Source: JBLHHI01 sp047614125 (GTDB lineage: Bacteria; Bacteroidota; Bacteroidia; NS11-12g; UBA9320). Taken from it: a stretch of DNA of 20,441 nt. Under the pieces are notes generated by a model. It saw only the letters and a list, made by a program, of their open reading frames with translations, did no database searches and was not told the origin of the DNA. The stretch lies in assembly GCA_047614125.1 (NCBI GenBank), contig JBLHHI010000060.1, positions 1-20,441 on the forward strand, in the 5' to 3' direction. A program made the position numbers and the translations under genes. Below, piece by piece: positions 6,110-13,921 of this stretch; the stretch's first letter is position 1, and every line of letters begins with the position of its first letter.

Positions 6110-7330
6110 ATGATGAAGTATTTCACACTTGGTTGGTTTTTAGTGCTTCCATTTTTAACCATGGGGCAAAGTGGAGTGATTGCCACTCGGTTAAGCCGAA
6201 TTGATGCCAAGATACCAATGTCGTATAACGGCCATGTGGAAACTCAAATCAATGGTTACTTACGCAATGTGTCGCAGACCGAAATTATGCTCGGTCAATC
6301 TGCCGTTTATTTAAAAGCCGTGGAAGACAGCCTCAAAGCAAACAAACTGCCGTTGGAACTCAAATTCTTAATGCCCTCGCTCAGCAATTACGATGCATGG
6401 AAAATTTCGGAAGAAGGTGGTTCGGGATACTGGCAAATGCGCTACATCATTGCACGCCGCTACGGACTAAAAATAAGCAGTTACGTAGACGAGCGACGAG
6501 ATTATTTAGCGGCGACTTCTGCAGCCATCCAATACTTAAAAGCACTTCATAAAATATATGGCGATTGGCTGCCAGCAATTGCGGCTTTCGAATGCGATGA
6601 AGTAGAGGTGAACAAGGCCATGCGCATGGCTGGCGGACAAAAAAACTATTGGGAGTTTTCGCAGTTCTTACCGGCACGGTGTCAAAATGTTGTACCCAAA
6701 TTTATTGCCTCCGTGTACATTCATTCGTATTACGACATGCACAGCCTGCATCCAAAAATGTATAAACCCGTGGCTCTGTCAAAAGTTGAGATAAAACAAT
6801 GGACCACGATCTACCAATTGAGTCAGGCTTTGGATATGAGCTACGATTCGTTGAAAAACTTCAACCCAATCTTTAAGCGTCAGGTAATCCCTAATTCAGG
6901 AACACCGTATTTCATTTCAATTCCAACCAGCAAATTGAACCGATTCAATTCGCTCGGAGATTCGGTATACACGTACAAGGCCTATACGGCAAGTGATGTG
7001 ATTGTGAACACGGAACCCATCGAAGAAGTAAACCTTCCACAAGTGCACGAACCCGTTCAACCGGAAACTAGAGTTGCACCTTCAAACACGAAGGAAAGCG
7101 GCGATAAAATGCTGTATTACACCGTTAAAAAAGGAGATTTTTTAGGGAAAATTGCTGATTTATACGACGTTGGAATTTCGGATGTTCGCAGATGGAACAA
7201 TATTAAGGGCGACCGAATTGACATCAATCAGCGTCTAAAAATTTATGTAGATGCAGGCAATTACGATACCTACAGCAAATACAATTCGTACAGTGCCTAT
7301 CAAAAACAAAAAGTTATTGATCAAGATTAA
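6110..7330 (+). CDS. Degenerate lytic transglycosylase-like protein with C-terminal LysM domain
   Basis: 406 aa with a signal peptide (residues 1-20, cleavage near MGQ/SG). Residues about 75-180 have the MltD/Slt fold pattern: LPLELKFLMPSLSNYDAW, GYWQM, then RRYGLKISSYVDERRD, an SAAIQYLKALHKIYGDW helix and AIAAF. However, the catalytic Glu of the ES-x-F/Y motif is replaced: aligning back from G106-YWQ places L91 at that position. The AAYNAGxGxV motif reads AAFECDEVEV (158-167). So both active-site signatures are gone, while the structural ones remain. A divergent LysM-like stretch lies around 225-280 and a clear LysM (YTVKKGDFLGKIADLY..., about 336-381) at the C-end. It is probably a periplasmic peptidoglycan-binding pseudoenzyme. 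It follows gatA by 3 bp (ATG 6110, or 6113) and overlaps the SGNH hydrolase gene by 1 bp, implying translational coupling. Confidence 0.85.
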   Translation: MMKYFTLGWFLVLPFLTMGQSGVIATRLSRIDAKIPMSYNGHVETQINGYLRNVSQTEIMLGQSAVYLKAVEDSLKANKLPLELKFLMPSLSNYDAWKISEEGGSGYWQMRYIIARRYGLKISSYVDERRDYLAATSAAIQYLKALHKIYGDWLPAIAAFECDEVEVNKAMRMAGGQKNYWEFSQFLPARCQNVVPKFIASVYIHSYYDMHSLHPKMYKPVALSKVEIKQWTTIYQLSQALDMSYDSLKNFNPIFKRQVIPNSGTPYFISIPTSKLNRFNSLGDSVYTYKAYTASDVIVNTEPIEEVNLPQVHEPVQPETRVAPSNTKESGDKMLYYTVKKGDFLGKIADLYDVGISDVRRWNNIKGDRIDINQRLKIYVDAGNYDTYSKYNSYSAYQKQKVIDQD

Positions 7331-9087
7331 TGTCGCAAGCTTCGACAAATACCAACAAAGAGCATAGCACGCGCTCCATTCCTCCCCTCCGCATATTCTT
7401 AATGTTGTTGGGTTTAAATTTCGTTTTAGCCCTCATCGTATTAGCCTTTCCAGAAGGAGAGCATCGCTTTTTTGAAAACGGCATTGCCGCGCGCAAATAC
7501 ATCTTATTTGGCGAACGAGATACCTTTTTTAAAGACGGACTGGCCATCACCTTTGTTTCGGCTTCGGATTTATTTACTTCTAAAGAGCGAGTAGTGGTTG
7601 ATCTTGATGCCGTTTTAAGCGATGTAGATTTGAGCGATACGTCCAACTTCGATAACGAGATTTTAGCCAAAGCAGATTCGAGTATTAAAGAGCCTGAGTT
7701 GAATAAACGAATCCAGTATCCAGCGAACAAAAATATTGGATTAACCACCTTTTTTAAGGCACTGTATGCATTGGAAGGGGGTGATGATCAGCTTTTTAGA
7801 ATCTTGCATTATGGAGATTCACAATTGGAAGGGGATCGCATTTCGGACTACTTGCGCAATAAGATGCAGCTTCGTTTTGGTGGGAGTGGACCAGGCATTG
7901 TTTTGCCAATTGATGTAAGCAGATCTCGTATTTCCATCCGACAAAGCGAAAGCTCGGATTGGCAAAAGGTTGCAATTTACGGGCGAAATCGAGCCAAAGA
8001 TGGCGTATATGGCTTGGGTGGATCCGCTTATCGATATACCGGAACCGTATCGGTACGAATTGGAACGGATACGATCATCCGGAAAAAATACGATTCAATG
8101 GTTCCAAAGGTGGTCAAAGTGAAAGTTGTTCCATTAAAGACTGAAACCCCATCAATCATTGATACATCTAAGGTTGTGGCAAAGTCTGGAGAACTTCCAG
8201 CAACCAAAATGATATTAGTTCCATTGGATTCCACCAAGTTTGTTTGGGATACTATATATCGCGGACGATTTGAAAAACGGACTACGGCTTCCAGTTGGTT
8301 GCGCTTTGTTTGTGCTAAAGGATCGTATCCGAAGGTTCGAAGCTTTGAAAGAGTTTCGCTCAGCTATACGTCGGATGATACATGTCAGCTAACCATTGAA
8401 GCAGATGGCATTCGAAAGAGTTTTATACTCTTACCCACGCGCTCAGCCCGAACTATACGGCTAATAAGTGGCAATGTAACTTCAGAAGTAAAGCTCTCGT
8501 TTTCAGGTGTTTCGCCAACTGTATTAGGAGTGTTTTTGGATGGAGAATCGGGTTTAGCCGTTGACAATTTCCCGATGCGTGGCAGCAGCGGCACAGGCTT
8601 TGAAATTATACGAAGGAACGTATACACCCAGCAATTGCTAGAGAGCAATACCAAGCTCATCATCATGCAATATGGAATCAACGTAGTTCCGAATCCAATA
8701 AAGAATTATGGCTATTACGAGCGCTTGTTTTTGGCACAATTAAAGGCAATTAAAGCCGCCAATCCAGAGGTGAGCATCTTGGTAATCGGTCCGAGCGATA
8801 TGAGCCGTAAACGAAGTGGAGAATATGAATCGTATCCCAATGTTCCACTCATTCGAGATGCCATGCGCAATGCAGCCTTTCAAACGGATTGCGTTTTTTG
8901 GGACTTGTATTCTGCCATGGGTGGCAAAAATTCTATGGTAAGCTGGGTGCAAAACGATCCAACTTTAGCTGCAAAAGACTTCACCCACTTTAACAGCAGA
9001 GGTGCACGCTATGTTGGCGAGATGCTTTATGATGCCATTATGAGTGAGTACTTGGTTTGGAAGAAAGGGCAAGTTTCGATGAAATAG
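7330..9087 (+). CDS. Membrane-anchored SGNH/GDSL-family hydrolase (probable carbohydrate O-acyl esterase)
   Basis: 585 aa with one N-terminal membrane segment (residues about 20-41) and no cleavable signal, so the bulk is probably periplasmic. SGNH blocks are complete: block I ILHYGDSQLEGDRIS with S164, block III MQYGINV with G449 and N451, and block V DFTHFN with D550 and H553. Between blocks I and III lies an insertion of about 270 residues rich in beta strands, including a stretch around 300-400 that resembles a carbohydrate-binding sandwich; some O-acetylpeptidoglycan esterases (Ape1/PatB type) have such an inserted module. The likely reaction is removal (or transfer) of acyl groups on a cell-wall or surface glycan; the substrate is inferred. 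Its ATG overlaps the stop of the LysM protein gene (TAATG), suggesting the two products work together. Confidence 0.82.
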   Translation: MSQASTNTNKEHSTRSIPPLRIFLMLLGLNFVLALIVLAFPEGEHRFFENGIAARKYILFGERDTFFKDGLAITFVSASDLFTSKERVVVDLDAVLSDVDLSDTSNFDNEILAKADSSIKEPELNKRIQYPANKNIGLTTFFKALYALEGGDDQLFRILHYGDSQLEGDRISDYLRNKMQLRFGGSGPGIVLPIDVSRSRISIRQSESSDWQKVAIYGRNRAKDGVYGLGGSAYRYTGTVSVRIGTDTIIRKKYDSMVPKVVKVKVVPLKTETPSIIDTSKVVAKSGELPATKMILVPLDSTKFVWDTIYRGRFEKRTTASSWLRFVCAKGSYPKVRSFERVSLSYTSDDTCQLTIEADGIRKSFILLPTRSARTIRLISGNVTSEVKLSFSGVSPTVLGVFLDGESGLAVDNFPMRGSSGTGFEIIRRNVYTQQLLESNTKLIIMQYGINVVPNPIKNYGYYERLFLAQLKAIKAANPEVSILVIGPSDMSRKRSGEYESYPNVPLIRDAMRNAAFQTDCVFWDLYSAMGGKNSMVSWVQNDPTLAAKDFTHFNSRGARYVGEMLYDAIMSEYLVWKKGQVSMK

Positions 9088-9181
9088 GTTTTTTATGTTT
9101 TAAACAGAGTGAAATCCAACTTGAACGATCCAAAGTTGGTCGTTCACAATTCTATTTGCAAATCGAAGACGCCTTCCTTTT

Positions 9182-9200
9182 CTTTGTTAACCAAACAAAG
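9182..9200. terminator. Possible bidirectional terminator between convergent genes
   Basis: CTTTGTT (9182-9188) and AACAAAG (9194-9200) form a perfect 7-bp stem with a 5-base loop, followed by T-rich sequence on the plus side. A second, weaker hairpin (GAACGA/TCGTTC, 9123-9145) lies upstream. Both are between the convergent SGNH and DUF2330 genes. The stem is AT-rich, so strength is uncertain. Confidence 0.35.
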
Positions 9201-9334
9201 TTCCTTTACTTATTCTGTCCTGATCATTCATTAAACAACTAAAAAGTGCTGAAATTCAGAGAATTGGCGATAAAAAGGTGCGCCCCGATTTTTCTTGTAC
9301 GCTTTCTATGTTCCACCCAAACTTATTTTTTGAA

Positions 9335-10774
9335 TTAAGACATTGCGACCTTATTTTTTCGAAGATCAAGAAGATAAATAATCGAGAGCAATCCAAATAA
9401 AACCAGCCCAACAAAGAGTATACCTCCACCTGCTCCAGGCGATTTATTACCAGGCACAATAATTGGAGTCGAATTTCTTTTTTCATCGATGTAGTTGCTG
9501 CCGCTTTCCACATACCGGGTGTATTTAGAGGTATTCCATCCGGCTAAGGCAGACAGTTCGCTGAGCTCTTTATTTCTTCGGTGATTCAACTCCCGCTGAT
9601 ACGTACTACCCGCATCACAACTCAAATCGCCACCAGCAGGGTGGGTTAAGATGTACCGACCCTGAAATTGGGTTTTGTTGGGTGTAGCAATAAAAAAGAG
9701 ATCTTCTGGAAACTTGTCTTCCGAATAGCGCACGTGTAAACGCGTGAAGAATACTTCTTTAGCTTGAGTTTCATTTAACCACCACACACCCGCATTTGCT
9801 AAATCCGCATAGATTGGTGGAGGTCCAACACATGGATCGCACTTCATGCCACCCCACGTGGGACTCACATTCCAAGCGTATTCTACAAAAACCGTATTCT
9901 TTCCAGCCAATTGATGTGTTTTCTCAAAAAGGTCGGTGTAAAACTGTCCAAATTTCTCTTTCACAAAGGTTGGAATGTTTCGGTTGGATGGAATTTCCAA
10001 GGTGCGGTAATTGGCGGTTTCAACCCGACCGGTGCGTGTTAACGCATAAACCACCATGTCTTGCTCGCCTTTGCTGTTGGCCATTCCCAGACGAATGGGC
10101 AACATGAATTTTTCAGATTCAAATTCAATTTGCAACGGCTTAAGTTGCTGATTACCTTGTATTTGATGCGCCTCGAGATTTACCTTAACCACAAAAAACT
10201 TCATTTTGCTTTTGATGTAGGGCTCCAAAACTCGAGCAGCTTTTTCTGGGATTTTATATCCATTGCTGGTCAACCAAGTTTTTAAACCATCCGATTCTTT
10301 TGCAGAAAGGATGAGGATGTCGTACTCTCCAACTGCGTACTGTGCTTCGATGGTTACGCCGTAATCTTTATCCTCTTCGGGCGAATCCTCAACGATCTCA
10401 AGCATGGGTGGGGCTGAATTTTGCATGCTTTTCATTTCTCGTTGAATTACAGGATTACATGGATTTTGATCATAATATTCGACCAACCTAGGACCGCTGT
10501 AGGCATCCAACTTACCAAAGAGTTCTGCACTTGAGAGTCTTATTTGATCGCGTTGTAATACTTGCGGAACGGGAATTACCATGGCAAAATCAGCCACATT
10601 CCCACTAAAATCATTGCTCATGGTTATTACCGACTTATTGCCATCTCGAACAATAATTACCTGAGAGGTATTGTTGAATAATTCGGCACCGGCTTTGGCT
10701 ACGTAAAAGCCGCAAAAGGCATGCGCATAGAGCATGCATAGAATTAATACTGGGGTTAAAAGGAGTTTTTTCAT
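9335..10774 (-). CDS. DUF2330 domain protein, exported and membrane-anchored
   Basis: 479 aa from ATG at 10772-10774, which begins a good signal peptide (MKKLLLTPVLILCMLYAHA). The frame runs 22 codons further upstream, but that would overlap the preceding gene. The mature start CGFYVAKA, the strand RDGNKSVITMSNDF, VIPVPQVL and the LDAYSGPRLVEYYDQNPC block are typical of the DUF2330 family, whose function is unknown. Cys pairs (C-D-P-C near the centre, and others) suggest disulfides or a cofactor site. A C-terminal membrane helix (about 450-470) ends in RKNK, so a large periplasmic domain held in the inner membrane is likely. It starts 11 bp after the stop of the RnfD-like gene and is surely co-transcribed with it. 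Confidence 0.82.
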   Translation of the reverse strand: MKKLLLTPVLILCMLYAHAFCGFYVAKAGAELFNNTSQVIIVRDGNKSVITMSNDFSGNVADFAMVIPVPQVLQRDQIRLSSAELFGKLDAYSGPRLVEYYDQNPCNPVIQREMKSMQNSAPPMLEIVEDSPEEDKDYGVTIEAQYAVGEYDILILSAKESDGLKTWLTSNGYKIPEKAARVLEPYIKSKMKFFVVKVNLEAHQIQGNQQLKPLQIEFESEKFMLPIRLGMANSKGEQDMVVYALTRTGRVETANYRTLEIPSNRNIPTFVKEKFGQFYTDLFEKTHQLAGKNTVFVEYAWNVSPTWGGMKCDPCVGPPPIYADLANAGVWWLNETQAKEVFFTRLHVRYSEDKFPEDLFFIATPNKTQFQGRYILTHPAGGDLSCDAGSTYQRELNHRRNKELSELSALAGWNTSKYTRYVESGSNYIDEKRNSTPIIVPGNKSPGAGGGILFVGLVLFGLLSIIYLLDLRKNKVAMS

Positions 10775-10785
10775 ATCATTTTCAA

Positions 10786-11640
10786 TTATTTTTTTTCTAA
10801 GGAGGGTTGCGACGAGCGTCGTATTTTTATTTCGGGCCATTCATATTTTTTGGATTTGAGCACTTGATCTAATACAACCGTAAGTGGTGTAAAAAGGAAA
10901 AGTACCCATATGGCCGCGGTATGTAAAAAGAACCAACTGGTGGCTACAAAGCTAATGATGGCTAACAATGCGGCCCAAATTATTCGAGCCTTCGAGCCAT
11001 TTGGAATGGTCATGGGGTCGGTGATCATAAAGAAGGTAAATAAGAGCAGGGAACCGTTGGTGAGCTTGTGAAAGACCACCCCATACTCCCAACCCTGATA
11101 CCAAACCATACGTGAAATTAAAAGCAATCCAAAAACAGCTAAAAAAGTGATTGCTGTTTCTAACCTGCTGATTTTAAGCAAGATCATTAACCCAGCGCCT
11201 AAAAAGAAGAAGGTCAAAACCGGTGCGCTGCCCCATTGCCCTGGGCTGATCCAGGCTTGATTGGTAAGCAAGATGGTGGCGATTATTCCAAAATTAGCGG
11301 GATTAAAAAGATGCTTTCCGTTGTATCGAAACCAAAATTTGCCCCCAATGGCTGCGAAGGCTGCCAGCGCCATTACCCAATGCGCATCGCTTTTTAAGAG
11401 CAAACACAATCCCAGACTGGTTATTAAGGCACTTTTTATCGATGATTTGGGGCGCTTATACCATTTTTCTAATACGATTTGTGTTCCAAGGGAGGTTGCA
11501 ATGGTAACCAGGTACATCGTCCAATTGGCCTTCCAACCCAAAGAGTATACTCCAAATAGGAGGAAGGTGCTTAAAAACACAATTTGAAAGTAACGAGGGT
11601 CGCGCAAAGGCGCTGCAAACTGTTTAATTGAATCCAGCAT
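10786..11640 (-). CDS. Stand-alone RnfD/NqrB-type membrane protein
   Basis: 284 aa, highly hydrophobic, with about nine to ten predicted membrane helices. Signatures of the NQR2/RnfD/RnfE family are clear: KSALITSLGLCLLL (69-82), the GKHLFNPANFG loop (108-118) and NGSLLLFTFFMITDPMTIP (195-213). Rnf/Nqr subunits of this kind carry a covalently bound flavin in ion-pumping redox complexes, but I see no S/T-G-A-T-like flavinylation motif here, and no other rnf/nqr genes are in the window. So this is a solitary paralogue paired with DUF2330, not a normal Rnf complex member. It is first in the two-gene unit and divergent from uvrB across 121 bp. Role unknown; a membrane electron-transfer or transport partner for the DUF2330 protein is an inference. 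Confidence 0.82.
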   Translation of the reverse strand: MLDSIKQFAAPLRDPRYFQIVFLSTFLLFGVYSLGWKANWTMYLVTIATSLGTQIVLEKWYKRPKSSIKSALITSLGLCLLLKSDAHWVMALAAFAAIGGKFWFRYNGKHLFNPANFGIIATILLTNQAWISPGQWGSAPVLTFFFLGAGLMILLKISRLETAITFLAVFGLLLISRMVWYQGWEYGVVFHKLTNGSLLLFTFFMITDPMTIPNGSKARIIWAALLAIISFVATSWFFLHTAAIWVLFLFTPLTVVLDQVLKSKKYEWPEIKIRRSSQPSLEKK

Positions 11641-11749
11641 AATGGGTCTTTATACATGTTGCAAGTCTTAGGTAAATGGCCAAGCGAATTCTTTTTGGCA
11701 ATAACTTTGTTAATCACCTTAGATTTAACAGATAGAAGTATTTTGCTTG

Positions 11750-11757
11750 TAGTTTTG
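11750..11757 (+). promoter_or_regulatory. -7 box (TAGTTTTG) before uvrB
   Basis: TAGTTTTG matches TAnnTTTG exactly and ends 4 bases before the uvrB ATG, which would make the transcript nearly leaderless. The same close placement is seen for the MarR and radical SAM genes. No SOS box is recognisable in the 121 bp shared with the divergent RnfD-like gene. Confidence 0.45.
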
Positions 11758-11761
11758 CTTT

Positions 11762-13768
11762 ATGGATTTTAAGCTGCACTCAGAGTTCGACCCAAAGGGA
11801 GATCAACCCACGGCAATCAAGCAATTGGTTGAAGGACTGAACCAAGGAATTGGGGCACAAACCCTACTGGGTGTTACCGGTTCGGGTAAAACATTTACCA
11901 TGGCCAACGTTATTCAAGAAGTGCAAAGGCCAACGCTCATTGTGAGTCACAACAAAACATTGGTAGCGCAATTGTATGGTGAGTTCAAGCAGTTTTTTCC
12001 TGAAAACGCGGTTGAATATTTTGTTTCGTACTATGATTATTATCAGCCGGAGGCCTTCCTTCCAACCACTAATACCTACATCGAAAAAGATCTACAGATC
12101 AACGAGGAAATTGAAAAAATGCGATTGAGCACAACTTCTGCCTTGTTGAGCGGACGAAGAGATGTTATTGTATTAGCCTCGGTAAGTTGCATTTATGGAG
12201 CTGGAAATCCAGGCGACTTTGAGTCCAGTATTATTCGATTGGAAGTGGGCCAAACCATGAGTCGAAACACCTTGTTGTATTCGCTCGTAGAAAGTCTTTA
12301 TAGTCGCACCACTGCCGAGTTTAAGCGCGGAACCTTTCGAGTTAAAGGCGACAACGTAGATGTGTTTTTAGCCTATGACGACCATGCGATTCGCATAACA
12401 TTTTTTGGCAATGACATTGAAGAGCTGCTGATCATCGATCCAATTTCAGGAGCCACCAAATCACAATTAGAGACGGCAGCCATCTTCCCTGCCAACCTTT
12501 GGGTAACGCCTCGAGAGCGTATGAACAGTGCCATTCGGAACATTCAAGACGACTTGGTTAAGCAGGTGGAATTCTTTAAAATGAATGAGAAACCTTTGGA
12601 AGCCAAACGGATTGAAGAACGAACCAATTATGATTTGGAAATGATTCGAGAACTGGGCTATTGCAGTGGTATCGAGAATTATAGCCGGTATATGGATAAT
12701 AGGAATCCGGGTACACGACCCTTTTGTTTAATTGACTATTTTCCGGATGACTTCTTAACCATCATTGATGAGAGTCATGTAACCATGCCACAAGTTCGGG
12801 CCATGTATGGAGGTGACCGTTCAAGAAAAATTAACCTTGTAGACTATGGGTTTAGACTGCCTGCCGCCATGGATAATCGGCCGCTTAAATTCGATGAATT
12901 TGAGGCCATTATTAATCAAGTGGTTTATGTTAGTGCTACGCCGGCAGATTACGAGATCATCGAATCGGATGGAGTAGTGGTGGAGCAGTTGATACGGCCA
13001 ACGGGTTTGTTGGATCCAATCATCGAAGTTCGTCCGTGTATAACGCAAGTAGATGATTTATTGGAGGAAATTGATGAAGTGATAAAGACCGACGCTCGTG
13101 TGCTTGTAACAACCCTTACAAAACGAATGGCGGAAGAATTGGATAAGTACTTACAACGCTTGAACATTCGCAGTGCCTACATTCATTCGGAAGTTAAAAC
13201 TTTGGACCGGGTGGATATTTTGCGAGACCTGCGTTTGGGAGTATACGATGTTCTGGTTGGGGTTAATTTACTTCGAGAGGGCTTGGATTTGCCCGAAGTT
13301 TCGCTGGTTGCGATACTAGATGCAGACAAAGAAGGATTTCTTCGATCGCACAGATCGTTAACACAAACCATTGGACGTGCTGCTCGAAATCAGAATGGAC
13401 GCGTAATTATGTACGCCGATAGGATGACTGAATCCATGCGGAAAACCATTGAAGAAAATAACCGGCGACGTGAAAAACAAATGGCACATAACTTAGAACA
13501 CGGCATAACACCAACGACCATTTATAAGAGTAAAGAGGCAATAATGGATCAAACTTCGGTGGCTGATTGGAAAAAACGCCCAGATTTGGTGGAGGCCATT
13601 GAAGTGAATCTCGCTGCTGATCCGGTCTATCAATATATGTCGAAAGATAAGATTCAACGAGCAATTGAAGAGAACAAGAAGATGATGAAGAAAGCGGCTA
13701 AGTCGCTCGACTTTATTGAAGCAGCACGTTATCGAGATGAGATTACGGCTTTGGAGAAACTTATGTAG
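11762..13768 (+). CDS. uvrB: Excinuclease ABC subunit B
   Basis: 668 aa, the family's normal length. UvrB is the damage-verifying helicase-fold subunit of nucleotide excision repair; it is loaded by UvrA and recruits UvrC. Visible parts: Walker A GVTGSGKT (37-44), the aromatic beta-hairpin YYDYYQPEAF (90-99) that inserts between DNA strands, the DESH Walker B motif (336-339), helicase motifs VYVSATPADYE, LVTTLTKRMAEEL and QTIGRAARN, and the C-terminal UVR coiled-coil motif (about 635-668, DFIEAARYRDEI) that contacts UvrC. No uvrA or uvrC is in the window. A structured GC-rich block begins 2 bp after the stop. Confidence 0.97.
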   Translation: MDFKLHSEFDPKGDQPTAIKQLVEGLNQGIGAQTLLGVTGSGKTFTMANVIQEVQRPTLIVSHNKTLVAQLYGEFKQFFPENAVEYFVSYYDYYQPEAFLPTTNTYIEKDLQINEEIEKMRLSTTSALLSGRRDVIVLASVSCIYGAGNPGDFESSIIRLEVGQTMSRNTLLYSLVESLYSRTTAEFKRGTFRVKGDNVDVFLAYDDHAIRITFFGNDIEELLIIDPISGATKSQLETAAIFPANLWVTPRERMNSAIRNIQDDLVKQVEFFKMNEKPLEAKRIEERTNYDLEMIRELGYCSGIENYSRYMDNRNPGTRPFCLIDYFPDDFLTIIDESHVTMPQVRAMYGGDRSRKINLVDYGFRLPAAMDNRPLKFDEFEAIINQVVYVSATPADYEIIESDGVVVEQLIRPTGLLDPIIEVRPCITQVDDLLEEIDEVIKTDARVLVTTLTKRMAEELDKYLQRLNIRSAYIHSEVKTLDRVDILRDLRLGVYDVLVGVNLLREGLDLPEVSLVAILDADKEGFLRSHRSLTQTIGRAARNQNGRVIMYADRMTESMRKTIEENNRRREKQMAHNLEHGITPTTIYKSKEAIMDQTSVADWKKRPDLVEAIEVNLAADPVYQYMSKDKIQRAIEENKKMMKKAAKSLDFIEAARYRDEITALEKLM

Positions 13769-13769
13769 A

Positions 13770-13858
13770 GGGCGCAATGCTTCGCGCCAGAAGCATTTAA
13801 GCGATGCGCCGCACCCGTACATGGGTGCAACCATGCGCCTAGTAAGGGCGTCGCGCCC
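13770..13858. repeat. GC-rich block of three consecutive hairpins (REP-like)
   Basis: Three perfect stem-loops follow one another in 89 bp right after uvrB: AATGCTTC/GAAGCATT (13776-13797, 8-bp stem, 6-base loop), GCACCC/GGGTGC (13811-13828, 6-bp stem, loop GTACAT) and GGGCG/CGCCC (13846-13858). The block is bounded by GGGCGC (13770-13775) and its complement GCGCCC (13853-13858), and ATGCGCC occurs twice as a direct repeat flanking the middle hairpin (13804-13810, 13833-13839). It is visibly richer in G+C than its surroundings. It may be a dispersed palindromic element or a structured 3' untranslated region. Confidence 0.5.
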
Positions 13859-13865
13859 AAAACCC

Positions 13866-13893
13866 AAAAAGGCTACCCAATGGATAGCCTTTT
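13866..13893. terminator. Bidirectional Rho-independent-type terminator between uvrB and the OmpA-like gene
   Basis: AAAGGCTA (13868-13875) pairs with TAGCCTTT (13885-13892) around a 9-base loop that can pair further (CC/GG). An A run precedes the stem and a T run follows it, so it can act in both directions for the two converging genes. This is the best terminator in the window. Confidence 0.7.
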
Positions 13894-13921
13894 AATATTC
13901 ATTAATGTTGAAAGCCTTGGA

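Noticed and set aside
10775..10840. Upstream extension of the DUF2330 gene to 10840
   Set aside because: It overlaps the end of the RnfD-like gene and places a charged 22-residue stretch before a perfect signal peptide; ATG at 10774 is preferred.
13493..13867. Minus-strand open frame of 124 codons over the uvrB 3' end and hairpin block
   Set aside because: Most of it is antisense to conserved uvrB codons; it has no start context and no domain resemblance.
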